A stretch of DNA of 64,000 nucleotides from Sphingomonas colocasiae (GCF_019880585.1 NZ_JAINVV010000013.1:62001-126000); one strand, 5' to 3'; shown: positions 16,518 through 26,418, numbered from the stretch's first letter. Notes: generated by a model not told the origin, from the letters alone. Numbers and translations are program-made.

Positions 16518-18749
16518 TCAGAACCGGTAGCGCGCCTGCACCGAAATCGCGCGCGGCGGATCGATCACGTTCAGCCGCGCCGTCGGCGACAGGAAGGTGT
16601 TGGCAAGGCCGCCCGAGCTGCCGAAGCCCAGGGTCCGCCGGTTGGTGAGGTTCCTGCCGACCAGCGCCAGTTCCCAATTCCCGTCGGCCTGCGCAAGCGC
16701 GATGCGCGCATCGAGCTTGAGCCAGCTATCCTGGTGCAATTGCGGATCGGCGCTGAACTCGCGGATCGACGGTCCCTGGAAGATCGGCGACAGGCTGGCG
16801 CGCACCTCCAGATCCGAACCGGCCGGCTGGATATAGGTGAAGGTGAACGAGCCCGAATATTTGCTGGCATAGCCCAGCCGCACGCCATCGAGATTGCACG
16901 AGCCGGGCTGCGTGCCATTGGGCGTCTGGCCGACATAGCAGGGCCCGTTGGTGAAGCCGATATATTTGGCGGTGGGCAGCCAGGCGAGGCTGCCGTTGAT
17001 CTCGAAGCCGTTCACCGGCCTCAGGAACAGTTCGGCCTCCGCACCGATCACGCGCGCTTCGGGCGCATTGCCCGTGAAGAAGGGCGCGGTCAGCCCGTCG
17101 GGCGACGGCAATGCCACAGAGACCTGCAGCCCCTTATAGGTGGTGTGGAACGCCGCGAGATTGACATAGCCGATCCCCGGCAGGGTCAGCTTGGTGCCGA
17201 CTTCATAGGATTCGGAGCGTTCAGGCGCGAACTGGAACGAGAATGGCGCCGCGTTGGAGATCGCCCCCTGGAAACCGCCGCTCTTCGAACCCTTGCCATA
17301 GCTCAGATAGAACATCGCGTCCGAATTGGGGGTGAATTGCAGCGACAGCGCCGGATCGACGCGGCCTTCCTGCAGTTCGTCGATGATCGTCGCCGCCAGC
17401 GTTCCGATCCGGTCGGTCGCGGCCTGCGCGCCGGTATAGCGACGATAGACCGCCTGTTTGCGTTCGTTCGTGTAGCGCAGGCTGCCGTTGACCTTGAAGC
17501 GATCGCCCAGATTATAGGTGAGCTGGCCGTAGATCGAATAGACCCGGCTATCCTGATCGAAGCTGCGGTAGCTGCTGCTCGCGGGCGCGAACAAGGTCGC
17601 GGTGGTCCGCTGTTCCAGCAGGTCGGCCTCCGAATAATAGGCCCCCAGTACATATTCGATCGTCTGGCCGGCTTCGGAAACCAGACGGATTTCCTGGCTC
17701 AACTGCTCGAATTTCTGGTCGAAATCGGAGAAGGAGAGATCGCGCGCATAGAAATCGGCATCGACGCGCTGAACCTGGTTGAACGCCGAATAGCCGCTGA
17801 TCAGCACCAGCGTCGGCCCGCCCAGATCGACATCGAACTGGAGCGCGGCATTGTCGCTTTTCAGATTGTCGAACTCCGGGCCGGTCAGCAGCCGGGAATC
17901 CTTGATATAATCGAAATATTGCCCGGCGGCGGGCGCGACCGGCTGAACGGGCGAGCCTTCGCCCTTCACATCGGCATGCTCGTATTTCGCGGTCATCCGC
18001 ACCGGCCCGCTGTCCAGCACGGCGGTGATGCGGCCCGAAATCTCGCGGCGGCTCGGCTGATCCTTGCCGACCGTCACATTGTGGATATAGCCGCCCAGAT
18101 CGGCATATTTCCCGACCGCGCGGATCGCGAAACTCTCCGAAAGCGGCACGTCCACCCCGCCTTCCAGCGTGGGGCCGTCATAGAGGAAATTATAGTCCGC
18201 ATTCACATAGCCGCCGAATTCCTTGCCCGGCTTGCGCGTGACGATGTTGATCGCGCCCGCGCTGGTATTGCGGCCGACCAGTGCGCCCTGCGGCCCACGC
18301 AGTACTTCCAGCCGCTCGATATCGAGAAAGGGCGCGACGAACTGGCGGGCATTGCCGGCATAGATGCCGTCGATGAACAGGACGACCGACTGGTCGAGCG
18401 ATGGGCTGCCCGTGCCCGAACCGATGCCGCGCAGCGAGATCAGATTGGACGCGACGGATTTCGAGATCATCAGATTGGGGATCAGCGGCGCGAGCTGCTC
18501 GAAGCTCTGGATCGACCGGTCGGCGAGCGTGTTGCCCGAAACCACGGCAAGCGAGATCGGCACATCCTGAAGCCGCTGCTCGCGCTTCTGCGCGGTCACG
18601 ATGATCTCGCCGGGTTGTGCCTCCTCATCGGCCGGTACGTCCGCGGCCGTTCCCGCGACCGCCGGGGTCGCGGCGACCAGCGCCGCCAGCGATGCACCGA
18701 CAAGGACAGAGCGCAGCTTATGATCGATCAAAATCCGTCTCCCACTCAT
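16518..18749 (-). CDS. TonB-dependent outer-membrane receptor
   Basis: A 743-residue receptor. It has an N-terminal signal region (SVLVGASLAALVAATPAVAG), a TonB box-like E-I-I-V-T-A-Q-K-R-E near residue 50, a plug domain with the L-R-G-I-G-S-G and V-L-R-G-P-Q-G-A-L-V-G-R-N-T motifs, and a beta-barrel ending in Y-R-F with a terminal phenylalanine. This is the sphingomonad type with a V-T-A-Q-K-R-E-Q-R-L-Q-D-V-P motif, associated with uptake of organic compounds rather than iron alone. The candidate operator shared with the amidohydrolase and MFS genes is 41-57 bases upstream of the start, so uptake of the same substrate is likely. Confidence 0.93.
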   Translation of the reverse strand: MSGRRILIDHKLRSVLVGASLAALVAATPAVAGTAADVPADEEAQPGEIIVTAQKREQRLQDVPISLAVVSGNTLADRSIQSFEQLAPLIPNLMISKSVASNLISLRGIGSGTGSPSLDQSVVLFIDGIYAGNARQFVAPFLDIERLEVLRGPQGALVGRNTSAGAINIVTRKPGKEFGGYVNADYNFLYDGPTLEGGVDVPLSESFAIRAVGKYADLGGYIHNVTVGKDQPSRREISGRITAVLDSGPVRMTAKYEHADVKGEGSPVQPVAPAAGQYFDYIKDSRLLTGPEFDNLKSDNAALQFDVDLGGPTLVLISGYSAFNQVQRVDADFYARDLSFSDFDQKFEQLSQEIRLVSEAGQTIEYVLGAYYSEADLLEQRTTATLFAPASSSYRSFDQDSRVYSIYGQLTYNLGDRFKVNGSLRYTNERKQAVYRRYTGAQAATDRIGTLAATIIDELQEGRVDPALSLQFTPNSDAMFYLSYGKGSKSGGFQGAISNAAPFSFQFAPERSESYEVGTKLTLPGIGYVNLAAFHTTYKGLQVSVALPSPDGLTAPFFTGNAPEARVIGAEAELFLRPVNGFEINGSLAWLPTAKYIGFTNGPCYVGQTPNGTQPGSCNLDGVRLGYASKYSGSFTFTYIQPAGSDLEVRASLSPIFQGPSIREFSADPQLHQDSWLKLDARIALAQADGNWELALVGRNLTNRRTLGFGSSGGLANTFLSPTARLNVIDPPRAISVQARYRF

Positions 18750-18789
18750 GCTTCTGGTTTTTCCGAAACATGAGACCCGGCAGGGATTA

Positions 18790-18806
18790 TGTCAATCTAC
18801 TTTACA
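18790..18806. promoter_or_regulatory. Candidate operator TGTCAA-N5-TTTACA upstream of TonB receptor
   Basis: Reads TGTCAATCTACTTTACA on the + strand, one mismatch from the dyad at 12619 and 15366. On the minus strand it shares GTAGATTGACAT with the 15366 site. It lies in a low-GC patch, as expected for a promoter of the receptor gene. Confidence 0.62.
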
Positions 18807-18915
18807 ATCAATATTCTTTACAATTCCGCTGGCCAGAACATGTGCCCGCAAGCTGCCGGGCAATGCGCGGTGGCGGCCTGGAAAGCCGCGCTCCCTTACA
18901 TGCCCGGACAGTTCC

Positions 18916-20106
18916 TCAGGCGCCCCAGATATCGTGGAGATAGCGGGTGAAATTGAGCCCCAATATCTTCTCGATCCGCCCGGCCGAATGGCCCCGCGCC
19001 GCCAGGCGATCGGCCAGCGCCTGGAACTGGCCCGGCCCGGTCAGGCCGCGCGCATAAGGCAGGATATCGGGGTATTCGCCGGGCGCCGCGACGCCGGCCT
19101 TCGCCCGCGCCTCCACCATCTTCGCCCAGGGCGCCGCCTGGATCGCGCGATCCGGATTGAGCGGAGCGACGCCGTAATCGGTGCCGATGCCCACATGATC
19201 CTCGCCGCAGACCTGGATCGCATGTTCGATATGCGCGACGACATCGTCGATATCGGCTTCCCTGCCCTTCTGGCGCGCCAGATACATCACCCAATAGATG
19301 CCGACATAGCCGCCGCGTTCGGCGACCAGGCGCAGTTCCTCGTCGGTCTTGCTGCGCGGGGAATCGGCCACCGCCTTGCAGCCGGTATGGGTGATGGCGA
19401 TCGGCTGTTTCGAGGCGCGCACGGCATCCAGGCAGATGCGCTGGCCGCTATGCGAAAGATCGACGACGATGCGACGGCCGTTGAGCCGCTCCACCACCTC
19501 GCGCCCGAAATCGGTGAGCCCCGGATTGCCCGGCGCCATCGATCCGCCGCCGACCCGGTTGAGGCTGTTATAGGTGAGCTGGACGATGCGCAGGCCGAGA
19601 TCCGCGAACGTATCGACACGCTCCGCCTTGTCGCCCAGCATGGTGGTGTTCTGGACGCCGTAGATCAGGCCGACCCGGTTCGCGGCCTTGGCCGCGCGGA
19701 TGTCCGCCGTGGTCCAGATCTTCGACAGCACGACCGAATGGTTGCGGACAAAATCGTCGTAACGCCCGATCGCCGTGGTGCAGGCTTCGAAATCCTCGGC
19801 ATCGAGGGTGATGTTGACCGCGGTCAGCCCCGACTCCAGCCCGGCGCGCAACGCGCCGGGGCTGATCATCATGCGCTTGTCGCTGTCCAGTTCGGGGGGA
19901 CGCGGGCCATAGCTGTCGTCGAGGTCGCCAAGGCTGTTGACGATCAGCATCCGCCGGATATCGACGCGCCCGCCGGCAGCGGCCGGCCTGTTCTGCGCCA
20001 TCGCCGCGCCGCTGCCGGCGATCCCGCTTCCCGCCAGCGCGGCAACCGCCGCCCCCGCCGTGCCGCCCATGAACGCCCTGCGGCCGATTCCCTGTTCCCG
20101 ATCCAT
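18916..20106 (-). CDS. Tat-exported M19 (membrane dipeptidase)-like protein with altered metal site
   Basis: A 396-residue protein with an N-terminal twin-arginine signal (R-R-A-F-M-G-G at residues 9-15, then a hydrophobic Ala/Gly-rich stretch to A-M-A-Q). The rest follows the M19/renal dipeptidase fold: V-V-D-L-S-H-S-G, A-I-T-H-T-G and G-I-G-T-D-Y-G are all recognisable. The first zinc pair, normally His-x-Asp, reads Leu59-Gly-Asp61, and the bridging Glu position appears to be Gln152. Two of the usual ligands are therefore missing, so dipeptidase activity is doubtful. It lies upstream of the TonB receptor on the same strand, with the candidate operator between them. Confidence 0.82.
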   Translation of the reverse strand: MDREQGIGRRAFMGGTAGAAVAALAGSGIAGSGAAMAQNRPAAAGGRVDIRRMLIVNSLGDLDDSYGPRPPELDSDKRMMISPGALRAGLESGLTAVNITLDAEDFEACTTAIGRYDDFVRNHSVVLSKIWTTADIRAAKAANRVGLIYGVQNTTMLGDKAERVDTFADLGLRIVQLTYNSLNRVGGGSMAPGNPGLTDFGREVVERLNGRRIVVDLSHSGQRICLDAVRASKQPIAITHTGCKAVADSPRSKTDEELRLVAERGGYVGIYWVMYLARQKGREADIDDVVAHIEHAIQVCGEDHVGIGTDYGVAPLNPDRAIQAAPWAKMVEARAKAGVAAPGEYPDILPYARGLTGPGQFQALADRLAARGHSAGRIEKILGLNFTRYLHDIWGA

Positions 20107-20331
20107 CCCGTCCCTCCACCTGTGCGGTGCCCGAATGGGCCCGCATCGATAGCAGGATGATAAGCGCGAAACCCTGTCCGCCGGAAGCGCGTTTTGGATG
20201 AAATGCCGCCCTTTTTGACGATTGCGCCAATGCCGTCCCGAACAGGCGCTCGATCCCGATACCCATCATAATCGTTTCGGCTGGGAACCGAGCCCGATTA
20301 TCATCGGTTTGATCCGAGGAAGGGAATCCAC

Positions 20332-20865
20332 ATGAAGAGCATCACGGGCGGGATCATATCGGCGCTGCTGTTTTCGGGTACGGCGCTGGCGCAGGAAAAG
20401 CAGAGCGACCTCGACAAGGCCGGCAACATCGCCAGCCAGCCGGTGCGCGACCTCGGCATCAAGAAGGGCGAGATCCCCGAAGTCCTGCAGAAAGCGGTGC
20501 AGGCCCCCTATGCATCCCCACCGCGCGGATGCCGCCCGATCAATGTGGAACTGGGTGAACTCAATGCTGCGCTTGGCGAGGATTTCGGCGTCGGCACCGA
20601 AGCGAACGAGAACCGCACCGGCAAGATCGCCGAGGCCGTCGGCAAGACCATCGTCAATTCGCTGATTCCCTTCCGGGGCCTGGTCCGCGAGATCAGCGGC
20701 GCGGCGCCCGCCGAACGCCGATTGCAGGCGGCCGTCGCCGCCGGCATCGCACGCCGCGGCTATCTGCGCGGACTGGCCGGCGCCACCAAATGCAGGATCG
20801 CCCCGATCGTACCCGCCGTATCGCCCGCTGCGGAAAAGCCGGATCCGGACAAGGATCGCAAATAG
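20332..20865 (+). CDS. Secreted hypothetical protein
   Basis: A 177-residue protein with a clear Sec signal peptide (MKSITGGIISALLFSGTALA, cleavage before Q-E-K). The mature part is polar with no recognised domain; a helical stretch (residues about 110-155) and two cysteines (one in R-G-C-R-P, one in T-K-C-R-I) that could form a disulfide are visible. The ATG has a good ribosome binding site (GAGGAAGGGA). It stands alone, convergent with the PRC-barrel gene. I do not recognise the family. Confidence 0.8.
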   Translation: MKSITGGIISALLFSGTALAQEKQSDLDKAGNIASQPVRDLGIKKGEIPEVLQKAVQAPYASPPRGCRPINVELGELNAALGEDFGVGTEANENRTGKIAEAVGKTIVNSLIPFRGLVREISGAAPAERRLQAAVAAGIARRGYLRGLAGATKCRIAPIVPAVSPAAEKPDPDKDRK

Positions 20866-20930
20866 CGCGAGGGCGGCGATCCTCGAGTTGCCCGGCCACG
20901 CACTGCCCGGGCAGGATGCCGCTGCTTTTG

Positions 20931-20958
20931 GCGCGGCCGGGCCATGGACCGGCCGCGC
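20931..20958. terminator. Hairpin terminator between convergent genes
   Basis: GCGCGGCCGG, an 8-base loop, then CCGGCCGCGC: a perfect 10-bp stem ending seven bases before the stop of the PRC-barrel gene. Confidence 0.65.
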
Positions 20959-20964
20959 GCGAGA

Positions 20965-21336
20965 TCAGAAGGGATAGCTGACCCCGTAATAGCCATAGAC
21001 CTCCCGGCCATAGTCCCGGTCGAATGCCGGCTCCCGGTCGCTTGTGTAGCGCGGCGCCTTTTCGAGCATGGCCCTGTCGAGATTGACCGCATAGCCGCCC
21101 TGGGCGGTATCATAGGTCAGGACGTCCCAGGGAAGCGGATAATGGTCGCTGCCCAGCCCGAACAATCCGCCGAACTGAAGCACGGCATATTCGACGCGGC
21201 CCGATCGCTTGTCGACCATGAAATTATAGATCGAGCCGAGCTTTTCTCCCTCCCGGTTATAGACGTTGGTGCCTTCGACCTTGTTCGAGGCGATGAGGCG
21301 GCTGGTTTCGTCGGTGGCGATGTCGGCCTGTACCAT
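20965..21336 (-). CDS. PRC-barrel domain protein
   Basis: A 123-residue protein with one PRC-barrel (about residues 12-95): the typical opening L-I-A-S-N-K-V-E-G-T-N-V-Y-N, G-E-K-L-G-S-I, an F-M-V-D-K strand and V-E-Y-A-V-L-Q-F-G-G, then L-P-W. The C-terminal tail is Tyr-rich (Y-G-Y-Y-G-V-S-Y). The ATG at 21336 has GAAGGAG upstream and is preferred over further in-frame starts. Such small PRC proteins are common in alphaproteobacteria and often stress-induced; no specific partner is visible here. Confidence 0.87.
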   Translation of the reverse strand: MVQADIATDETSRLIASNKVEGTNVYNREGEKLGSIYNFMVDKRSGRVEYAVLQFGGLFGLGSDHYPLPWDVLTYDTAQGGYAVNLDRAMLEKAPRYTSDREPAFDRDYGREVYGYYGVSYPF

Positions 21337-21634
21337 GTGAATCTCCTTCGCGGCGATTGATGCAGATCCAACGCAGGAGCGGGCGTCATTTTTCCCCCGG
21401 CGGCGATCGATCGCCAGAGCCTCCCTCGCACCCGGGCACAAGCGGCAGAACGTGCCGGAAATTCCGGGCTTCCCTGATCCCGTCCGGAAGCGAAAATGGA
21501 GAATTGCGGCATTGTGCAACGCAATATGGAGGTTGCGACACCAACCGCAGCCATCGCGGCCGGGAACTTTGGTCCAGGCTCGCAATTCAAGCTCTCGATC
21601 GTCCATGCGACGACATCGCCCGAAAGGAGCTGGC

Positions 21635-22123
21635 ATGCCTCTGAAGCTCAACGGATCGTGCCGGTGCGGCAATGTGCGATTCTCCGTCGACAGCCACGCA
21701 CCCGTGCCGTTCATGCGCTGCTATTGCTCGATATGCCGCAAGACCGCCGGTGGCGGCGGCTATGCGATCAATCTTCACGCCGACAAGGGAACACTGAAAG
21801 TCGAAGGCGCGACCAGCGTGTTTCACGCCGAGCTGGACGACGGCCAGGGCGGGTGCCGCGTCAGCACGGGCGAGCGACACTTCTGCGCGCGATGCGGCAG
21901 TGCGCTCTGGGTTTTCAGCCCGGAATATCCCGAACTCGTCCATCCCTTCGCATCGGCGATCGATACCGGGCTGCCGAAGCCCCCGTCGCTCGTCCATATG
22001 ATGCTCTCGTCGAAAGCGACATGGGTCGAGCCGGAGATCCGCCCGCAGGATCAGTGTTTCGAGGACTATCCCGAAGATGCGCTCGAGGATTGGCACCGGG
22101 CGCATGGCCTCTGGATCGACTGA
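21635..22123 (+). CDS. GFA/CENP-V family zinc protein
   Basis: A 162-residue protein of the glutathione-dependent formaldehyde-activating (GFA)-like family. The zinc ligands are visible as C-R-C-G near residue 9, C-Y-C-S-I-C around residue 30 and C-A-R-C-G near residue 87. Family members are mostly of unknown function; true S-hydroxymethylglutathione synthase activity is established for few. The ATG at 21635 has AAAGGAGC upstream and starts exactly where family similarity begins. The gene is divergent from the PRC-barrel gene. Confidence 0.9.
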   Translation: MPLKLNGSCRCGNVRFSVDSHAPVPFMRCYCSICRKTAGGGGYAINLHADKGTLKVEGATSVFHAELDDGQGGCRVSTGERHFCARCGSALWVFSPEYPELVHPFASAIDTGLPKPPSLVHMMLSSKATWVEPEIRPQDQCFEDYPEDALEDWHRAHGLWID

Positions 22124-22224
22124 ATTTGCGGCTGAAAACGAAAAAGCGTCCAGCGCTGAAAAGCGGCCTCGCGTAAAACCCGCGGACGGGGTGAGGATCT
22201 TGGCGGCTACGCGAGACGCAAGGC

Positions 22225-25200
22225 TCAATAATCCTTCGAATAGCGCAGCTTCACCGCCGTGCCGTTCGATCCGCCGGTCTGGCTGAGGATCGACAGCGCC
22301 TTCGACAGCGCGATCTCGAGCTGGGTCGCGGTGAAGCCCTTGGTGTCGGTGATGATCTCCACATAGATGTCGTTGGAGATATATTGGCCGGCGGCGACGG
22401 CGGTGCCGCGCCCCGTCGCCTCGTCCGCGCCCAGCACCCGCAGCCTGTCTATGCCAGTCGCGGAGCGCAGCTTGCCGAGCGGGTTGAGCCCGCCGCCCGA
22501 CGCGCGCAGCCCGTTGAGCGCGGATGCGAGCTGGATCGCCTGCATCGCCGAAAGCTCGGTCACCGAATTGCCGAACAGGATGCGTGAGAGCAGCTCGTCC
22601 TGCGGCAGGCTGGGCGAACTGGTGAAGGCGATCTGCGGATTGAGCGCGCGGCCGCCGATATTGATCGTCACCGCCGTGCCCTGGATGTCGGCGGTCGCCG
22701 AAATCTCGAGCGAGGGGTTGGTCGCCTGGCCACCCTCGAAGCGCACGACGCTGGCGTCGCTCAGGTCGAAGCGCCGCCCCGCGAAGCTGTAGGTGCCGCG
22801 CACCAGATCGACCACGCCCGTCACCACCGGCGCGCTGGAGGTGCCGCCGACGCGCAGATTGGCGCCCCATTCGCTTTCCAGCCCCATGCCGCTGACATAG
22901 AGGCGTTCCTCCGCGCGGATGTTGAGATCGAGCTTGAACAGCCCCGGCGGCCCGGCGGCGGCGGCCTGCTGCGCCGCCTGGGCGCGGCTGGTGCCCTTGC
23001 GCCGCACGCCCTCCAGCTCCGCGATCTCCGCGCCGCCCTGGCGGATGATCTGGTAACGCACCTCCGGCAGGCGCAACGTGCCCCGGATGAAGGCGCCGCG
23101 TGCATCGTTGGTGACCGCGATATCGCCCGAGACGCGCGCCGACAGGGCGTCGCTTTCGGCCAGCCGCGCATTGGTCAGCGTCGCGCGCAGGTCGATCGGG
23201 AACCCCGAATTGGCCGCGAAGCCGATGCTGCCCTGCGCGGTGACGGTGCCGTTGCCGGCGCGGCCGTTGAACTCGGTGATCTCCAGCCGGTCGTTGGTGA
23301 AGCGGCCGTTCAGCCGGATCGCGCTGATCCGCGTGCCATAGGTCTCGTTCTCATAAGCAAGCGCGTTGGCGCGGACCACGCCCACCGCGCGCGGCTGGCC
23401 AAGCGTGCCCGAAACATCGGCGGCGACGCCGACGGGGCCGGAAAGCTGCTGGTCCGCGATACCCGTCAAACTCCACAACACGTCCGCCGGGCCATTGTAC
23501 CGAATGCCGCCGGACACCGCGCCACTGGCCAGCGCGCTCGTCCAGGCGCCGCCGCCGGAGGGTTGCAGGCGGAACTGGGCGCGCCCGATCGCCGCCCCGC
23601 CCCGGCGGATGATGGCGGCGATGGAGCCGCCCTCGGGCCGGAGCGCGCCCTGCGCCGAAATATCCACCGGCGTCGAGACGATCGCGGCGCCCGAACGCGT
23701 GAAATCGTCGATCGTCAGCCGCAGATCGGCGCGCGGCATCGCCTCCCCCGAAGCCTGGACGAAATCGAGCCCGCCCGTCGCCCGCCCGCCAACGCCCGCG
23801 CCCGGCGCGAAACCGTTGAGCACGGACAGGTCGAAATTCTGGAACCGCGCCTGCGCCTCCAGCGCAGCGCCGTAGCGGCCGGCGATCCGCATCTGCCCCT
23901 GCGGCACGACGACCGCGACGGGCAGCAGGCGATAGCCGCCGCCCTCGCCCCGGATCACCGCCGGCTGCGCCAGGCGGAAGGGCACGGCGCCGATCTGCCC
24001 CTGCGCCGCAACGCGGTAGAGATCGGGCGAGAGCTGCGCGTTGGCCGCCACGCGGAAGCTGGCGCCCGAACGGCCGCTGGCGACAAGCTGCGCGGTGCCG
24101 CGTCCGCCGCGATAATTGATCTTCGCGCGCGCGGTCTGGATCAGCAAGTCGCCCTGGCGTACCCCGGCGAGCTGCACATCGGCGATCACCTCCGGCGTTT
24201 CGTAGAGGATCGCGCGCGCCTCGATGATCGCGCGATCGATCACCAGCCCGGCCTGCCCCGGAATATGCGCGCCATTGGCGCGCGCGGAGACGAGGGCGCT
24301 CTGATATTTGCCGACCGCGCCCAGCGTCACCACGCCGGTGATGCCCGATCCGCTGGCGGTGAGCCGCCCGGCGAACGGCCCGGCGGCGAGCTGGCGCACG
24401 GTGCCCGCGAAATCGACGCCCGCGAAGCGCGCCCGGTTGATATCGATGGTCAGCGGCCCGGCGGCGGTGCGCACCACTATGTCGGCGTTGAACGGGCCAT
24501 AGGGCGATCCGCCCGTGGCGGTGACGGCATAGCCAGCGCCCGTGCCGCGAATGATCGCCTCCACATCGCTCAACTGCACGCCGACATTGGGCCGCGCCGC
24601 GCGCAACCGCACCAGCGGCCGTTCGACCGTGCCCCAGATATCGAGCGCGAGCGGGCCATATTGGTTGGACATGCCCTGCGCGACAAAGGCGATGCGCCCA
24701 TCGGGCCGATTGGATCCGCGCCCGCCCGCGAGGCGGAATCGGGGGGCGTTGACGCGCAGATTGTCGACCGAGAATATGCCCGCCGGATCGAAGCGCAGAT
24801 TGCCCGCCATCACCGTTCGGCCGCCCAGGAATTCCGCCGCGCTGGCATTGTCGATGCGCACGGTGGCGAGGCCGAACCGCCCCTGCATGCCGAAGCCGCC
24901 CGATGGTACCGTCACCAGCTTGATATCGGTCGTCAGGTTGACGATGCCGACACCTTCGATCCGGTAATCATTGACGCGGCCGTTCAGCGCGCCGCGATAG
25001 ATGCCGGTCGAAAGATCGGCGATCACGATCGCGGTCGCATCGATCTGCCTGGATCGGATGCGCAGATTGTCGGACATGATGCTGTCGCCCTGCACCGCGA
25101 AATCGCCGTCGATCGCGACATTGACGAGCATGCCCCCCGCCGCCGCGTTCAGCCCGGTGACGCGCGCGATCCGCGCGGAGACGGGCACCAGGATCCGGTT

Positions 25201-26418
25201 CGCATCCACCCGGCTGCGCCCCTGCGCGCTCAGCCCCTCCACCACCGTGTCGCCGAAGCCGATCGCGGCGGCGCGGATCCTGTAGTCGACGACCGGCGCG
25301 GCGAAGGCGCCGTCGAGGACGAGCGCGGCCTGGATGTCGCGGCCGTTCAGATTCTCGGCGATCGCGCCGGGCGTCAGCAGCCGCGCATCCACCTTCATGC
25401 CGCCGAAGCGGCTGCGCCCGAGATCGAGCACGCCGTTGGCGGAAACCGCCAATGCCGGCGACCGCAGCGACAGGCGGGTATCGGCGCGCCGTTCCTCCAG
25501 CTTCGTCGCCAGTTCCAGCATCAACGCGGGCGCGGTCAGCCGGTCGACCGGCCCTTGCAGGATCAGGCCGGGCCGCAGGGGGCCGCGCAGATCGAAGCTG
25601 CCATTGCGCGCGGTCATGTCGATCGCGGCGAGCGGCTGGCCGCCCAGCGCGGCGTCGATCCGCCCCTTCCAGTCCGCCCAGCTTCCGCGCCCCGCGATCC
25701 TGGCGTCGAGCGGCTTGGTCAGCCCGGCCATGGTGGCGACGACGCCGCCCACCGGCGCCGCCAGCCGCGCGTCGATCACCAGGCGATTGTCGTCGGGCAC
25801 CGCGTCCAGCAGCACGGCGAGCCGGTCGCCCGTGCCCGCCGCCGCGGCATTGGCGGTGATCCGCGCGCGCCGGTCCGCGATCTCCGCCTTGCCGCCCAGG
25901 CTGATCACGCGGCGCTCGCCGGCGACCGCCGGCCCCAGCACCAGCCGATCGACCTTCAATCGGCCGATATCGATGTCGAGATCGGGCAGGATCGGCGCAT
26001 CTGGATCGCTCGGCACCGCCTTCAGCTCGGGAAGCCGCGCGAGCGTGACCAGCCCGGCGGTCGCCGAGCGGACATCGACATGGCTTTTCAGAAAGGCGAA
26101 GGGCCGCCAGTCGAGATCGATGCGCGGCGCGGTGGCGAAAACGCCCCTGGTGTCGCTGAGCCGCAGGTCGCGGATCACCAGCGCGCCGTAAAGCGATCCG
26201 TCGAGCCGGCCGATATTGACCTTCAGCCCCGATTCCAGTTCGTAGCCGTCAAGCTGGTTGAGGACGAAGCGGCGGCCCGGCGCGGTATCGAGCGCGAAGA
26301 TCGCGGCGATGGCGAGCAGCACGAGGGACAGGAGCGCGATGCCCGCCCAGATCGCGATCCGCAGGCCCAGCGGACGCTGCGGCCGGACCGCCAGGGTGTC
26401 GCCCGCCTCCGCCATCAA
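22225..26418 (-). CDS. tamB: Translocation and assembly module protein TamB
   Basis: A 1397-residue TamB/DUF490 protein, a long hydrophobic-groove bridge between inner membrane and outer membrane that works with TamA in outer-membrane protein assembly or phospholipid transfer. A single membrane anchor near residues 20-45 is followed by repetitive beta-rich sequence. The C-terminal DUF490 domain shows the usual V-T-G-V-V-D-L-V-R-G-T-Y-S-F-A-G-R-R-F and ends in L-R-Y-S-K-D-Y. Its start overlaps the tamA stop by 4 bases (ATGA). Confidence 0.95.
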   Translation of the reverse strand: MMAEAGDTLAVRPQRPLGLRIAIWAGIALLSLVLLAIAAIFALDTAPGRRFVLNQLDGYELESGLKVNIGRLDGSLYGALVIRDLRLSDTRGVFATAPRIDLDWRPFAFLKSHVDVRSATAGLVTLARLPELKAVPSDPDAPILPDLDIDIGRLKVDRLVLGPAVAGERRVISLGGKAEIADRRARITANAAAAGTGDRLAVLLDAVPDDNRLVIDARLAAPVGGVVATMAGLTKPLDARIAGRGSWADWKGRIDAALGGQPLAAIDMTARNGSFDLRGPLRPGLILQGPVDRLTAPALMLELATKLEERRADTRLSLRSPALAVSANGVLDLGRSRFGGMKVDARLLTPGAIAENLNGRDIQAALVLDGAFAAPVVDYRIRAAAIGFGDTVVEGLSAQGRSRVDANRILVPVSARIARVTGLNAAAGGMLVNVAIDGDFAVQGDSIMSDNLRIRSRQIDATAIVIADLSTGIYRGALNGRVNDYRIEGVGIVNLTTDIKLVTVPSGGFGMQGRFGLATVRIDNASAAEFLGGRTVMAGNLRFDPAGIFSVDNLRVNAPRFRLAGGRGSNRPDGRIAFVAQGMSNQYGPLALDIWGTVERPLVRLRAARPNVGVQLSDVEAIIRGTGAGYAVTATGGSPYGPFNADIVVRTAAGPLTIDINRARFAGVDFAGTVRQLAAGPFAGRLTASGSGITGVVTLGAVGKYQSALVSARANGAHIPGQAGLVIDRAIIEARAILYETPEVIADVQLAGVRQGDLLIQTARAKINYRGGRGTAQLVASGRSGASFRVAANAQLSPDLYRVAAQGQIGAVPFRLAQPAVIRGEGGGYRLLPVAVVVPQGQMRIAGRYGAALEAQARFQNFDLSVLNGFAPGAGVGGRATGGLDFVQASGEAMPRADLRLTIDDFTRSGAAIVSTPVDISAQGALRPEGGSIAAIIRRGGAAIGRAQFRLQPSGGGAWTSALASGAVSGGIRYNGPADVLWSLTGIADQQLSGPVGVAADVSGTLGQPRAVGVVRANALAYENETYGTRISAIRLNGRFTNDRLEITEFNGRAGNGTVTAQGSIGFAANSGFPIDLRATLTNARLAESDALSARVSGDIAVTNDARGAFIRGTLRLPEVRYQIIRQGGAEIAELEGVRRKGTSRAQAAQQAAAAGPPGLFKLDLNIRAEERLYVSGMGLESEWGANLRVGGTSSAPVVTGVVDLVRGTYSFAGRRFDLSDASVVRFEGGQATNPSLEISATADIQGTAVTINIGGRALNPQIAFTSSPSLPQDELLSRILFGNSVTELSAMQAIQLASALNGLRASGGGLNPLGKLRSATGIDRLRVLGADEATGRGTAVAAGQYISNDIYVEIITDTKGFTATQLEIALSKALSILSQTGGSNGTAVKLRYSKDY

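Noticed and set aside
16734-18773. A 679-codon open frame on the + strand opposite the TonB receptor
   Set aside because: Same reason: low-complexity composition, no signal or motif, while the minus strand encodes a complete receptor.
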